From Haloarcula nitratireducens (lineage in GTDB: Archaea > Halobacteriota > Halobacteria > Halobacteriales > Haloarculaceae), in assembly GCF_019599505.1 (NCBI RefSeq), contig NZ_RKLT01000002.1, positions 496,001-560,000 of the forward strand: a DNA stretch of 64,000 bases, in the 5' to 3' direction. Within the stretch, counting starts at the first letter, position 1; every line of letters begins with the position of its first letter. Below, piece by piece: positions 33,454-44,147 of this stretch. The notes beneath the pieces are model-generated. The model made no database searches, was not told where the DNA came from, and was given only the letters and a program-made list of their open reading frames with translations. A program made the translations under genes and the position numbers.

Positions 33454-34386
33454 ATGGGAATCCTCTCGCGCGCCTCGTACGTCATCCGCTCGAAGGTGAA
33501 CGCGGCACTCAACCGCTCCGAAGACCCCTCCGAGACGCTCGACTACAGCTACGAGCAGTTGCGCAACGAGTTGCAGGACGTGAAGCAGGGCATCGCGGAC
33601 CTGACGACCCAGAAGAAGCGACTGGAGATCCAGAAGCGCCGCCTCGAGGAGAACGTCGAGAAGCACAACGACCAGGCGCGGCAGGCGGTCGAGCAGGACC
33701 GAGAGGACCTCGCGCGGCAGGCCCTAGAGAAGAAGAAGCAGAAGATGACCCAGATGGAGGAGCTGGAGACGCAGGTCTCGCAACTCCAGACCCAGCAGGA
33801 CCAGCTCGTCGAGCAGAAAGACGAGCTCCAGCGCCAGATCGAGCAGTTCCGCACGAAGAAGGAGACGATGAAGGCCCGCCACGAGGCGGCGAAGGCCTCG
33901 ACCCGGGTCAACGAGGCGATGACGGGGGCCGGCGACGAGATGGAGGACGTCAACCGCGCCATCGAACGCGCCGAGGAACAGACCGAGGACATGGAGGCGC
34001 GCGCGCAGGCGATGGACGAGCTCCGCGAGGACGGCGTGTTGGAGGACCAGATCTCCGATAAGAGCTCGCTGGAGAAAGAGCTGGACGAGATGCAGCAGGG
34101 TAGTGAGGTAGACGCCGAACTCGACACGCTGAAACAGGAGATGGGGAAGGCCGACGAGGAACCGGCCGAGAGCGCCGGGACCGAGACGGAGACGGCGGAG
34201 GCAGAGCCGGCCGAGACCGGAAGCGCCGACGCGGAGGCGGGGAGCGCCGAACCGACCGACGCCGAGGCGGAGCTGGAACAGGAACTCGCCGAGGACAGCG
34301 GGTCGGCGGACGTGGAGACGCCCGACGTCGACGACAGCGAAGTCGAGTCGGAGCTCGAAGAGCTCAAAGACGACGAGCGGAACTGA
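33454..34386 (+). CDS. PspA/IM30 (Vipp1) family membrane-stress protein
   Basis: A 310-residue protein. Residues 1-215 are the long coiled-coil PspA core starting with the membrane-inserting MGILSRASYVIRSKVNAALN and passing through LDYSYEQLRNELQDVKQGIADL and DQARQAVEQDREDLARQALE. Residues 225-310 form a Glu/Ala-rich acidic tail that is absent from bacterial PspA and fits the haloarchaeal proteome. PspA/IM30 proteins oligomerise on damaged membranes, ESCRT-III-like, to preserve proton impermeability. No pspF or pspBC homologue is nearby, so regulation differs from bacteria. The gene converges on the SLC13 permease gene. Confidence 0.9.
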   Translation: MGILSRASYVIRSKVNAALNRSEDPSETLDYSYEQLRNELQDVKQGIADLTTQKKRLEIQKRRLEENVEKHNDQARQAVEQDREDLARQALEKKKQKMTQMEELETQVSQLQTQQDQLVEQKDELQRQIEQFRTKKETMKARHEAAKASTRVNEAMTGAGDEMEDVNRAIERAEEQTEDMEARAQAMDELREDGVLEDQISDKSSLEKELDEMQQGSEVDAELDTLKQEMGKADEEPAESAGTETETAEAEPAETGSADAEAGSAEPTDAEAELEQELAEDSGSADVETPDVDDSEVESELEELKDDERN

Positions 34387-34423
34387 GCGGTCGGAGATCG
34401 GCGGCTCGCTCGATTCTACGGCG

Positions 34424-36340
34424 CTACAGCGGCCAGACGATACTCACGGCGACCGTGGTGACGACACAGAGGAGCAACTGCAACGGCGCGCCGACGCGGA
34501 CGTAGTCGGTGAAGCGGTAGCCGCCGGGACCGTACACCATCAGGTTCGTCTGGTAGCCGATGGGGGTGAGGAAGGCGGTGGCGACGGCGAAGGTGACCAC
34601 CAGCAGGAACGGGAAACCCGCGACGCCGACGTCCCGGGCCGTGGCGACGGCGATGGGGGCCATCAGCACGATGGTCGCCACGGGCGTGATGACGCTTGCG
34701 ACGACGGCGCTCAGGAGGTAAAAGAGCGCCAACAGCGCCAGCGGCGGGAGGACGACGGCGGCTCCGGAGAGCAGGTCGCCGACGAACGCCGCGCCGCCGG
34801 TCGTCTGCATCGCCGCCCCGAGCGGCAGGAGGCCGGCCAGCAGGAAGATCACGTTCCAGCTCACCGCGTCGTAGGCCCGCGACGCGCCGAGCGACCCGCT
34901 GGCGACCATCGTCACGACGCCGCCCAGCGCGGCGATGTAGATGGGGACGAGGTCGAGCGCCGCCAGCGCGACGACGGCGACGAGAATGCCGACGGGGAGG
35001 AGCGCCCGGGCGTCGAGCGACGGCGGTGTCTCGCCGTCGTGGATGACGTCGAAGAGTTCGGGCGGCCCCTCGGTGAGCACGAGGTAGCCCTCCTCTTGTA
35101 AGTGGCCGATCTCGTCGACCGGCGTCTGGAGGAAGAGCGTATCGCCCGCCGACAGTTCGACCGACGCGAGCCCCTCGCGAATGATTTCGTCGCCGCGGCG
35201 GATCGCCAGCACGGTCACGTCGAACCGGGATCGGAGACCCACGTCGGCGAGGGTTCGCCCGAGGAGCCTGGACTCGTTGCTGATGACGGCCTCCGCCAGC
35301 ACGCCGGGGTGGCCGCTCTCGACCAGCAGTTCCTCGGTCACGGACTCGCGGGAGAGCTGTCGCAGGCCGTAGGTCTCGCCGAACTGGTTGACGGCCTGCG
35401 TGCTCCCCCGCACCGTCAGCACGTCGCCGGGTTCGAGCGGTCTGTCCGTCGCCGTGGCGAAGAAGGACTCGCCGTTGTGGTCGATCTGGAGCACGTCCAC
35501 GTCGATGGGGTCCTCGACTGCGGGCAGTTCGAGCGTCGCGTCGGTCCCCGCGGGCTGCATCGCGTCGGTCGCTTCGGTCGTCACCGCGTCGCCGTCGTCT
35601 AGGGCGTCCGCGACCGTCTTCCCGACCAGCGGCGAGGACTCGCGGACGACCAGTTGCGCGAGGTGACGGTCCATGTCGAACTCCTCGGTGAAGTCGGCCG
35701 CCGGGTGGACGCGTTCGGGGACGAGCGCTCGGCCGACGGTGAGCAGGTAGGCGACGCCGACCAGCAAGACGACGATCCCGACGGGCGTCAGCGTGAACAT
35801 CGAGAGCGGTTCGCCGAGCAGGTCCCGCGAGATGTCGCTGGCGAGGAGGTTCGTCGCCGTCCCGACGAGCGTCAGCGTCCCGCCGAGCATCGCCGCGTAG
35901 GAGAGCGGCAAGAGGAGTTTCGACGGCGAGATGCCGTAGCGCTCGGAGAGCCCGGTCACCAGCGGGATGAAGACGGCGACGACGGGCGTGTTGTTGACGA
36001 ACCCGGCGCTGATACCCGTCGTGCCGACGATCGCCGCGAGCAGTCGGCTCTCGTCGCCGCCGGTGAGCGTCGCCAGCCTGCCGCCGAGCCAATCGACCAC
36101 GCCCGCGTCCTCGACGCCCGCGCTGAGGATGTACATGGCGACGATAGTGACGACGGCGGGGCTGGCGAACCCGGCGATGGCGTCGCGGGCCGGCACGCCG
36201 GTGTAGGGTTCGAGGACGGCCAGCGAGACGAGGACGCCGATCGCCGTCATGTCCGGCGGGAGCCACTCGGTGACGAACAGCGCCAGGGCGACGGCGACGA
36301 GTCCGAACACGACGAGCGCCCCCGTCGAGAGCGGGGCCAT
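34424..36340 (-). CDS. SLC13/DASS-family permease with TrkA-C domains
   Basis: A 638-residue membrane protein. Residues 1-205 and 415-638 form about 11-12 helices with the CitMHS/SLC13 signatures SAGFVNNTPVVAVFIPLV and ASVITPVATIVLMAPIA. Between them, two cytosolic TrkA-C (RCK_C) domains (about 225-320 and 325-410, e.g. LVVRESSPLVGKTVADAL and AVISNESRLLGRTLADVG) likely bind a ligand and gate transport. Family substrates include sulfate, dicarboxylates or citrate with Na+ co-transport; none is assigned. The gene stands alone, convergent with pspA, with the next minus-strand gene 81 nt upstream. Confidence 0.9.
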   Translation of the reverse strand: MAPLSTGALVVFGLVAVALALFVTEWLPPDMTAIGVLVSLAVLEPYTGVPARDAIAGFASPAVVTIVAMYILSAGVEDAGVVDWLGGRLATLTGGDESRLLAAIVGTTGISAGFVNNTPVVAVFIPLVTGLSERYGISPSKLLLPLSYAAMLGGTLTLVGTATNLLASDISRDLLGEPLSMFTLTPVGIVVLLVGVAYLLTVGRALVPERVHPAADFTEEFDMDRHLAQLVVRESSPLVGKTVADALDDGDAVTTEATDAMQPAGTDATLELPAVEDPIDVDVLQIDHNGESFFATATDRPLEPGDVLTVRGSTQAVNQFGETYGLRQLSRESVTEELLVESGHPGVLAEAVISNESRLLGRTLADVGLRSRFDVTVLAIRRGDEIIREGLASVELSAGDTLFLQTPVDEIGHLQEEGYLVLTEGPPELFDVIHDGETPPSLDARALLPVGILVAVVALAALDLVPIYIAALGGVVTMVASGSLGASRAYDAVSWNVIFLLAGLLPLGAAMQTTGGAAFVGDLLSGAAVVLPPLALLALFYLLSAVVASVITPVATIVLMAPIAVATARDVGVAGFPFLLVVTFAVATAFLTPIGYQTNLMVYGPGGYRFTDYVRVGAPLQLLLCVVTTVAVSIVWPL

Positions 36341-36402
36341 ACGGCGACGAAACGACCGAGTCGGTGATAAATACCGGTGACGGCTCGGGTCGTTTAGCTT
36401 TC

Positions 36403-36421
36403 GCGGAATCGAAGATTCCGC
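36403..36421. repeat. Perfect palindrome with GAA spacer at a gene 3' end
   Basis: gcggaatc-gaa-gattccgc directly abuts the stop codon of the minus-strand gene at 36422. Together with the neighbouring bases it matches the core hairpin of the dispersed repeats at 47073 and 62698. It may act as a 3' processing or termination hairpin. Confidence 0.7.
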
Positions 36422-37468
36422 TCAGTCCCAATTCACGTCGACCGACCGCTCGGTCTCCCGGAGGATGAACGGGCCGATCGAGAGCGTCCGTTTGGTGATG
36501 GTGACGATGCGGAGGATGTACGCGAGCAACACCGTGAAGGGAAGCAGCGAGACGGTCGTCGTCGTCGCGACGAGCAACAGCGAGTTGGCGACGCCGTAGG
36601 TGGTTCCCGAGAAGTCCTGCGGGTCGAACAGAATCAGCGATCCGATCGCCACCGCGAGAGCCGGGACGGCGATGTACAGCAGCGCCCGCGAGAGGTTCGC
36701 GAGCTCCCACTGGAAGTAGAGCGTCTTGAAGTGCTCGCGGGCGGGCCCGAACAGCTTGAGCGTCTCGATGAGCTCGTCGAGCGCGTCGAGGGCTTCCTCC
36801 GAGAGGCCCTCACCGTACTCCTCGCGGATGCGCCGCCCGGCGTACAGCTTCCAGGAGTAGTTGTAGTTCAGAGCGGCCTCGACGACGTCAAACTCCCCGA
36901 AGGTCCGCCCCTCCAGTTGGTCCGTGACCTCGTCGGCGTTGCCGACGACGGAGTCGAGGTACGCGGAGAGCAGTTCCAGCAGGTCGTCGTCCAGCCCGTC
37001 GCCTTCGTCGACGGCCTCCTCGACCGACTGGGCGCGCTCTTTGGTGGCTCGCACCAGCGAGCGCAGAAACGCCGACGGTTCGGCGGGGCTGACTGCCGCG
37101 CCGACGCTGTCGGCCACGTCGTCGCGGAACCGCATCGCGCCCTCCATCCGCTCGCGCTGGTCGCCGACCGCGCCGAGCTCCTGTGAGAGGATGAGCTGAC
37201 TCAGCGTCAACACCAGCGTCACGCCGGTGATGGTGCCGGTGATGAGCGCCTGATACAGCGTCTCTGCGGGGTCGCCCCGAGTCAACAGCGTGTGGGGCGG
37301 CGTCGGGTGAGCGATCCCGGCGGCGAGGAGAAACAGGAACAGCGTGGCGGAGAAGAGCCCGGCGATGATCCACCGGTCGACGTCGAGTAACAGCCACAGC
37401 ATCCGCGAGCTCTCCGACACCCGTTCGCGCATGGTGTCGCTCGGTTGGTGCCGGTCGGAGTCGCTCAT
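36422..37468 (-). CDS. Four-helix membrane protein of unknown function
   Basis: A 348-residue protein. Two N-terminal membrane helices (DRWIIAGLFSATLFLFLLAAG and TGTITGVTLVLTLSQLILS) and two C-terminal ones (LLYIAVPALAVAIGSLILF and LLLVATTTTVSLLPFTVLLAY) bracket a large helical soluble domain (about 105-250) rich in acidic residues. The conserved-looking LTLSQLILSQELGAVGDQRERM joins the membrane and soluble parts. No catalytic motif is seen. The ATG at 37468 is the first that gives a normal polar N-terminus. It follows thrS on the same strand with an 80-nt gap. The function is unknown. Confidence 0.75.
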   Translation of the reverse strand: MSDSDRHQPSDTMRERVSESSRMLWLLLDVDRWIIAGLFSATLFLFLLAAGIAHPTPPHTLLTRGDPAETLYQALITGTITGVTLVLTLSQLILSQELGAVGDQRERMEGAMRFRDDVADSVGAAVSPAEPSAFLRSLVRATKERAQSVEEAVDEGDGLDDDLLELLSAYLDSVVGNADEVTDQLEGRTFGEFDVVEAALNYNYSWKLYAGRRIREEYGEGLSEEALDALDELIETLKLFGPAREHFKTLYFQWELANLSRALLYIAVPALAVAIGSLILFDPQDFSGTTYGVANSLLLVATTTTVSLLPFTVLLAYILRIVTITKRTLSIGPFILRETERSVDVNWD

Positions 37469-37548
37469 GTCCGGACCTCGCTCTCCTCGCATAAAAGCGC
37501 ACGTTTGTACCGCTCGAAAATACGGTGCCGACGCGGCCGTATCCCGAT

Positions 37549-39477
<1,929 letters not shown>

Positions 39478-39535
39478 ATCCGTGATACGACAGCGGCCGG
39501 GGATAAGTGTATTGAGACGCGGGCGGGCGGACGGG

Positions 39536-40108
39536 TCACTCGGGGGCGAGCGGCTCCCCGTCCGGCCCCTCGTCCGACTCGACGAGCAGCGACGAGTCGG
39601 CGTCGGTCCGCGGCTCCTCGGTGGCGACCTGATCGACCGGCTTGAACCGCGTGTGATTTTCGGCTTCGAGCGAAGCGAGTCGGTCGGTGATCGTCGTCAC
39701 GCCGTCCTCGTCGGCGTGGGGCGTGACACACGTGAGCGCGTCGCCGCGGAACTCGGCCAGCAGTGCGGTGGGGAAGCGGATGGCGCGATAGTGGTCGTCG
39801 GTGAGCCGGTTGTCGACCTCTCGAACCTCGAAGGCCGGCGCGAGCGAGCGGTCATTCACCGCGGCCCACTCTCGGAAGAGTTCGACGCGTTCGAGCACGA
39901 ACTGCCCGACGTCGGTGGTCGTCGCCTCCCGCGTGGCGGGGGCCTGTTTGCCCCAGACGTGGACGCTACGGTCGCTGGCGTGGCCGGACTCGACGAGCCC
40001 CGAGACGCGCTCTTCGAGCTCTGTCTGTCGCTGGTGGTAGCCGTCCGGGAGCAGCGATCGAACGTACAGTTCCATTCGCCGCCCGACCGGTAGGTCACTC
40101 CCTTGCAT
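39536..40108 (-). CDS. Haloarchaeal-specific protein of unknown function
   Basis: A 190-residue soluble acidic protein. It begins [20 protein letters not shown] and continues with helical and beta stretches ([45 protein letters not shown]), then a disordered acidic end ([14 protein letters not shown]). The opening [10 protein letters not shown] and the later VWGKQAP resemble a haloarchaeal family sometimes labelled HTH-domain protein, but I see no convincing DNA-binding motif. A TATA-like aaacttatg box lies about 33 nt upstream. It is divergent from the UspA gene. The function is unknown. Confidence 0.65.
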   Translation of the reverse strand: MQGSDLPVGRRMELYVRSLLPDGYHQRQTELEERVSGLVESGHASDRSVHVWGKQAPATREATTTDVGQFVLERVELFREWAAVNDRSLAPAFEVREVDNRLTDDHYRAIRFPTALLAEFRGDALTCVTPHADEDGVTTITDRLASLEAENHTRFKPVDQVATEEPRTDADSSLLVESDEGPDGEPLAPE

Positions 40109-40286
40109 GGTTATTCCATCTATTGAGAGCCACCGACATAAGTTTACCAGTTGACAGAAGATGGCGGAAACTCTTCCTCATTGAACAGTGGTAACCCCGC
40201 TCGCCGAACGGCTCGACTTCCGTTCGGGAGAGCGTGCGGTGTGCCAACGGGACTACTATGTACCGTCGGGACGCATCTGTCGCCAG

Positions 40287-40718
40287 ATGTACGACAACGT
40301 ACTGGTCGCGACGGACGGCAGCGCGGGAACGACGGAGACGCTCTCCCACGCCGCCGCCATCGCCCGGGACAACGACGCGGTGTTGCACGGTCTCTACGTC
40401 GTCGATAAGCGCCTCTACCTGGCGGCCGAGAAGGACACCCAAGAGGACGTTCGCCAGTCCCTCGAAGAGGAGGGGGAGGTCGCGCTCGACGACATCACCG
40501 TCGGCGGCGAGGAGGCGGGCGTGGAAACTGTCACCGAGATGGAGGTCGGCATCCCGCACAAGGTCATCACGGAGTACGCGGATCGAGAGGGAATCGACCT
40601 CGTCGTGATGGGCACGCACGGACGCACCGGTCGGGACCGGGTCGCCAGCCTCGGCAGCGTCACCGACCGCGTCCTCGAGAGTTCGTCCGTGCCGGTGCTG
40701 GTCGTCCACATCGAGTGA
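40287..40718 (+). CDS. Universal stress protein (UspA family)
   Basis: A 143-residue single-domain Usp protein. It begins YDNVLVATDGSAGT, typical of the family, and carries the ATP-binding signature GTHGRTGRDRVASLGSV followed by SSSVPVLVVHIE. It is therefore likely an ATP-binding type that acts in general stress survival. The ATG at 40287 was chosen because the domain begins immediately; an in-frame extension upstream lacks family similarity. It is monocistronic, with the next gene 84 nt downstream. Confidence 0.92.
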   Translation: MYDNVLVATDGSAGTTETLSHAAAIARDNDAVLHGLYVVDKRLYLAAEKDTQEDVRQSLEEEGEVALDDITVGGEEAGVETVTEMEVGIPHKVITEYADREGIDLVVMGTHGRTGRDRVASLGSVTDRVLESSSVPVLVVHIE

Positions 40719-40802
40719 GGCACTTCGACGGCGCGGACTCGACGGGTCAATAATCGCCCGGCTGACCGGTATCTTTTCGGGTATCCGAGACGCTGTATCG
40801 AT

Positions 40803-41315
40803 ATGGACAGTCGCGAGTACGCGTTCGAGGGGGCGTCACCGGACATCCACGGATACGCGCACGTCAGCCGCGAAGCGACGATCGTCGGCGACGTCACCGT
40901 CGGCCCGAACGCCAACGTCTGGCCGGGCTGTGTCCTCCGGGGCGACGTCGCGCCGGTCGAAGTCGGCCGGGAGTCGGCGATCGGCGACGGCGCGATCTTG
41001 CACGCCTCGACGGTCGGCGAGAAGGTGATGGTCGGCCACGGGGCCGTCCTCAACGACGCCGAAGTGCGCGACGGCGCGCTCGTCGGCTTCAACTCCACCG
41101 TCAGCGACGCCGTCATCGGGAAAGGCTCCATCGTGGCGATGGGGACCGTCGTCCCGCCGGGCTACGAGGTGCCCGCCGAGTCGTTCGTCCGCGGGAGCCC
41201 CGCGCAGGTGACGCCGCTCTCGGAGACGACGATCAATCCAGACGAGGTATTCGAGGCGTTCTCCTCGGGCGACTACGCCAATCTCGCGGCGAGACACGAG
41301 GATCTGTTCGAGTAG
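40803..41315 (+). CDS. Gamma-carbonic-anhydrase-like hexapeptide protein lacking one zinc His
   Basis: A 170-residue left-handed parallel beta-helix protein with hexapeptide repeats (IVGDVTVGPNANVWPGCVL; IGDGAILHAS; VGEKVMVGHGAVL). The family RGD segment (VLRGDVAPVEVG) and two of the three zinc His are present: H67 (AILHA) and H79 (VGHGA). The third, expected at position 84 five residues after H79, is Asn (AVLNDAEV). Gamma-carbonic anhydrases need three His from neighbouring subunits, so zinc binding and hydration of CO2 are doubtful; it may be an inactive paralogue or bind another ligand. Trimer formation is expected. A TATA-like tatctttt box precedes it. Confidence 0.85.
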   Translation: MDSREYAFEGASPDIHGYAHVSREATIVGDVTVGPNANVWPGCVLRGDVAPVEVGRESAIGDGAILHASTVGEKVMVGHGAVLNDAEVRDGALVGFNSTVSDAVIGKGSIVAMGTVVPPGYEVPAESFVRGSPAQVTPLSETTINPDEVFEAFSSGDYANLAARHEDLFE

Positions 41316-41404
41316 CGAGGGGCGCGCGACCGCAGGGAGCGCGGCCCTCGAAGCGGAGCGGAGACGAGTCAGGTATAAGGGGAACAACCGACACAGTTCA
41401 GGGC

Positions 41405-43297
41405 ATGGACGACATCGTCGACCTGGTGCACCGGTCGCTGGCCGACGCGACGGACGCCGAGTTCACCGACCGGGTCGACGCACAGGCCGCACGGCTCCGC
41501 GAGGCCATCGAGAGCGGCGAGTTCGACAACGACGCCTTCTCGGTCGGCCTCGAAGTGGAACTGTACGCCATCGACAGCGTACCCGAGCCACCGAGCGAAG
41601 ACGACGAATCGGGAGAGGAGGACGCCGAGGACGCGGCGGCCGAAGCCGACCCCGACGCCGATCTCTCCGGCGGCGGTGGCGGCGCGTGGGACGGGTCGCT
41701 CGAAGCGCCCACAGAGTCGGAGTCCGGGAGCGGAGCGTCGCTGGAGCCCGAAGGCAGGGCATCGCTGGAACCGGACGACGGCGGGGGCGACCAGTTCGGA
41801 TCCGGCGAGGGGCCATCGCTGGACGTGGACCCCGACAGCCCGCTGGCGCCCGACGAGTCCGAGGCGGCGGATACGGACCCGGAACCGACGGTCGAGACGG
41901 CGGCCGACGACGCGGACGACGAACCGTACATGAACCCCGAGGAGTGGGAAGGGCGGCTCACCCGCCTGCCGGAGGTGGTCTTCGACGGCGAGGCCAACGA
42001 GGAACTCGGCCTCCACAACGCCGAGGTCAACACCGACCCCAACGCGTTCGACGAGACGGGGATGGCAGTCCAGACCACCTCCGTCGAGATGCACACGAAA
42101 CAGGCCCGCCAGCAGGCGAGCAAGCACAACTGCGAACTCGTCTTAGACGCGATGTGGACGATCCCGCCGGAGGAGGGGAGCGAGGCGTACCTCTCGGACC
42201 ACGAGGCGCGCGACGGCGTCGTGCTCGCCGACAACATGCGGCGGGCCCCTCGCTACGTCGCGCTTGACAACGAGGCCGCGGCCCACGCCGACGGCGAGAT
42301 CCCGTTCTCGGTGCCGGGTTACGACGGCGCGTTCCCGACCATCCTCTTCGAGTCGCTGGCCACCTCTATCCAGCCGCACCTCCAGGTTCCCGACGCCGAG
42401 GCGTTCCCCGCCTACTACAACGCCGCTATCCGGACGCTCGGGCCGCTGTTGGCGCTGTCGGTGAACTCGCCGTTCCTCCCCGCCGATATGTACGGCGACG
42501 ACGTCGACGGCGAGTGGCTCTGTGCGAACACGCACCGCGAACTGCGCATCGCGGCCTTCGAGCAGTCGGTCAACACCAGCGAGAACCCGAAGGTCCGCGT
42601 CCCGAGAGACATCGACGCGGCGACGGACGTGGTCGACCGAGTGGTCGCCGACGACCTGTTCGCGCCGTTTCTTCGGGAGTGGCTCGAAGAGGGCGAGCGC
42701 GAGTCCTTCGCCGAGGAGTTCTGGGAGTTCGACCACAAGCGCGGGACCTACTGGCGCTGGCTCCGCTGTGTCGTCGGCGGGACGCCGGTCGACGGCGCGA
42801 GCGGCGAGCGGTCGCTGCGCATCGAGTACCGCCCGCTTCCGACCCAGCCGCACGTCAGGGACATTATCGGGATGCAGGCGCTGACCGTCGGGCTCATTCG
42901 CGGGCTCGTGGTCACGGACCATCCGCTCGCGGAGCTCCCGTGGGCGGAGGCCTCGCGCGGTTTCTACGACGCCGCGCGTCACGGCCTCGACGCCGACCTC
43001 GCGTGGGTCACCGGTCACGGCGAGCGCACCACCGACCGCGAGGTCGTCTTCGACGAGGTGTTCCGCCTCGCCCGGAGCGGACTGGACGAGCAGGGCGTCC
43101 CGGAGAGCCAGATAGACGAGTACCTCGGCCCGATCGAGCGGCGATACGAGGCCGGCGAGACGCCGAGTTCGTGGAAGGTCGACCGCGTCCGGGAGTACCT
43201 GGCCGACGGGATGGCGCTCGGCGACGCCATCTCCGAGATGCAGCGGGATTACTTCGAGGCGAGCAGAGCCCACCACGAGTTCGCCGAGTGGCTCTGA
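41405..43297 (+). CDS. GCS2-like (glutamate-cysteine ligase superfamily) haloarchaeal protein with acidic insert
   Basis: A 630-residue protein. The N-terminal FSVGLEVELYAID (about residues 45-57) resembles the metal/ATP-binding Glu strand of the GCS2/carboxylate-amine ligase fold. The core resumes after a long Glu/Asp/Gly-rich disordered insert (about 58-180) with LPEVVFDGEANEELGLHNAE and continues through RYVALDNEAAA, WLCANTHRELRIAAFEQ, RGTYWRWLRCVVGG and LRIEYRPLPTQPHVRDI. The family assignment is by motif only. Haloarchaea use gamma-glutamylcysteine as thiol, but the known GshA-type ligase is much shorter, so this may make another gamma-glutamyl product or be unrelated. A ggtataagg box lies near 41372. 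Monocistronic. Confidence 0.6.
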   Translation: MDDIVDLVHRSLADATDAEFTDRVDAQAARLREAIESGEFDNDAFSVGLEVELYAIDSVPEPPSEDDESGEEDAEDAAAEADPDADLSGGGGGAWDGSLEAPTESESGSGASLEPEGRASLEPDDGGGDQFGSGEGPSLDVDPDSPLAPDESEAADTDPEPTVETAADDADDEPYMNPEEWEGRLTRLPEVVFDGEANEELGLHNAEVNTDPNAFDETGMAVQTTSVEMHTKQARQQASKHNCELVLDAMWTIPPEEGSEAYLSDHEARDGVVLADNMRRAPRYVALDNEAAAHADGEIPFSVPGYDGAFPTILFESLATSIQPHLQVPDAEAFPAYYNAAIRTLGPLLALSVNSPFLPADMYGDDVDGEWLCANTHRELRIAAFEQSVNTSENPKVRVPRDIDAATDVVDRVVADDLFAPFLREWLEEGERESFAEEFWEFDHKRGTYWRWLRCVVGGTPVDGASGERSLRIEYRPLPTQPHVRDIIGMQALTVGLIRGLVVTDHPLAELPWAEASRGFYDAARHGLDADLAWVTGHGERTTDREVVFDEVFRLARSGLDEQGVPESQIDEYLGPIERRYEAGETPSSWKVDRVREYLADGMALGDAISEMQRDYFEASRAHHEFAEWL

Positions 43298-43405
43298 ACC
43301 CGTCTGTGGACCGCAGCCGCTCGCGGACGTGACAGCCGGCCCGAGAAGCGGTCATCGGCACCGACGCACGACCTTTTATTCGGCTCAAACCGCTATCCCC
43401 ACCCG

Positions 43406-43879
43406 ATGGTATCCACAGGCGATTCCGCACCCGACATCTCGGCGACGGTAGCGAACGGAGAGGTAGAGGAGTTCGAACTCTCGGACCACCTCGGCGACGG
43501 GCCGGTCGTCCTGGCCTTCTTCCCCGGCGCGTTCACGCCGCCGTGTTCGAACGAGATGGTCGCGCTGCAGGACCACCTCGGCGACTTCGAGGACGCCGGC
43601 GCGACAATCCTCGGCGTCAGCGCCGATTCGGCGTTCTCGCAGAACGCCTTCCGCGAGGAGGAGGACCTCGAGTTCGACCTCGTCAGCGACATGGACCGCG
43701 ACGCCATCGAGGACTACGGCGTCCGCATCGACATCGAGGACCTCGGACTCCACGGCGTCGCCAACCGCTCCGCGTTCGTCGTCGACGACGAGGGCGAAGT
43801 GGCCTACGACTGGGTCGCCGACGACCCGACTAACGAGCCCGACTACGACGAGCTGCTCGACGCGGTCGAGAGCGCCTGA
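43406..43879 (+). CDS. 1-Cys peroxiredoxin (AhpE/BCP-like)
   Basis: A 157-residue thioredoxin-fold peroxiredoxin. The active-site motif is FFPGAFTPPCSNEM, with peroxidatic Cys47; it is the only cysteine in the protein, so a resolving partner must come from another molecule. Haloarchaea use gamma-glutamylcysteine or thioredoxin-like proteins. It reduces hydrogen peroxide and organic peroxides by family inference. It lies 108 nt after the GCS2-like gene on the same strand; a functional link between thiol synthesis and peroxide reduction is tempting but unproven. It converges on a small zinc protein gene with T-runs between. Confidence 0.92.
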   Translation: MVSTGDSAPDISATVANGEVEEFELSDHLGDGPVVLAFFPGAFTPPCSNEMVALQDHLGDFEDAGATILGVSADSAFSQNAFREEEDLEFDLVSDMDRDAIEDYGVRIDIEDLGLHGVANRSAFVVDDEGEVAYDWVADDPTNEPDYDELLDAVESA

Positions 43880-43884
43880 GTCGG

Positions 43885-43908
43885 AAAAAGAGCCGCCTTC
43901 GATTTTTA
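43885..43908. terminator. Bidirectional convergent termination region
   Basis: The 27-nt space between the convergent peroxiredoxin and zinc-protein stops carries aaaaag (43885-43890) and gattttta (43901-43908), so each strand ends in a T-run, as archaeal termination prefers. Confidence 0.4.
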
Positions 43909-44067
43909 CTCCGCGTCCAGCCAGTCCTCGAACTCGTAGAAGCAGACCGAACAGAGCGCGCCTTCGAGCGTGGCGACGTCTTCGTCCGCGTGTTCGGCCA
44001 TGTACCGCTGATGGCGGGCCTCTTCGGAGTCTAACTCTGTCCCGCACTTATCACAGTATTCTGCCAT
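43906..44067 (-). CDS. Small zinc-binding protein (double CxxC)
   Basis: A 53-residue protein with two CxxC pairs, C5/C8 (YCDKCG) and C39/C42 (LCSVCF), separated by a helical His/Glu-rich middle (EEARHQRYMAEHADED). It would coordinate one zinc as a treble-clef-like finger. Short acidic zinc-finger proteins are abundant in haloarchaea and mutants of some have regulatory phenotypes, but no function is known for this one. The reading frame is intact, with an ATG and a TAA, and it ends 26 nt from the convergent peroxiredoxin stop. Confidence 0.75.
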   Translation of the reverse strand: MAEYCDKCGTELDSEEARHQRYMAEHADEDVATLEGALCSVCFYEFEDWLDAE

Positions 44068-44147
44068 ACGTCGGTGTTATCGACGAAGCCTCCTAAACCT
44101 GAAGCAACCGGTCGTATTGAACGGTTCCGTCGGAGGATTCGCCGGGG

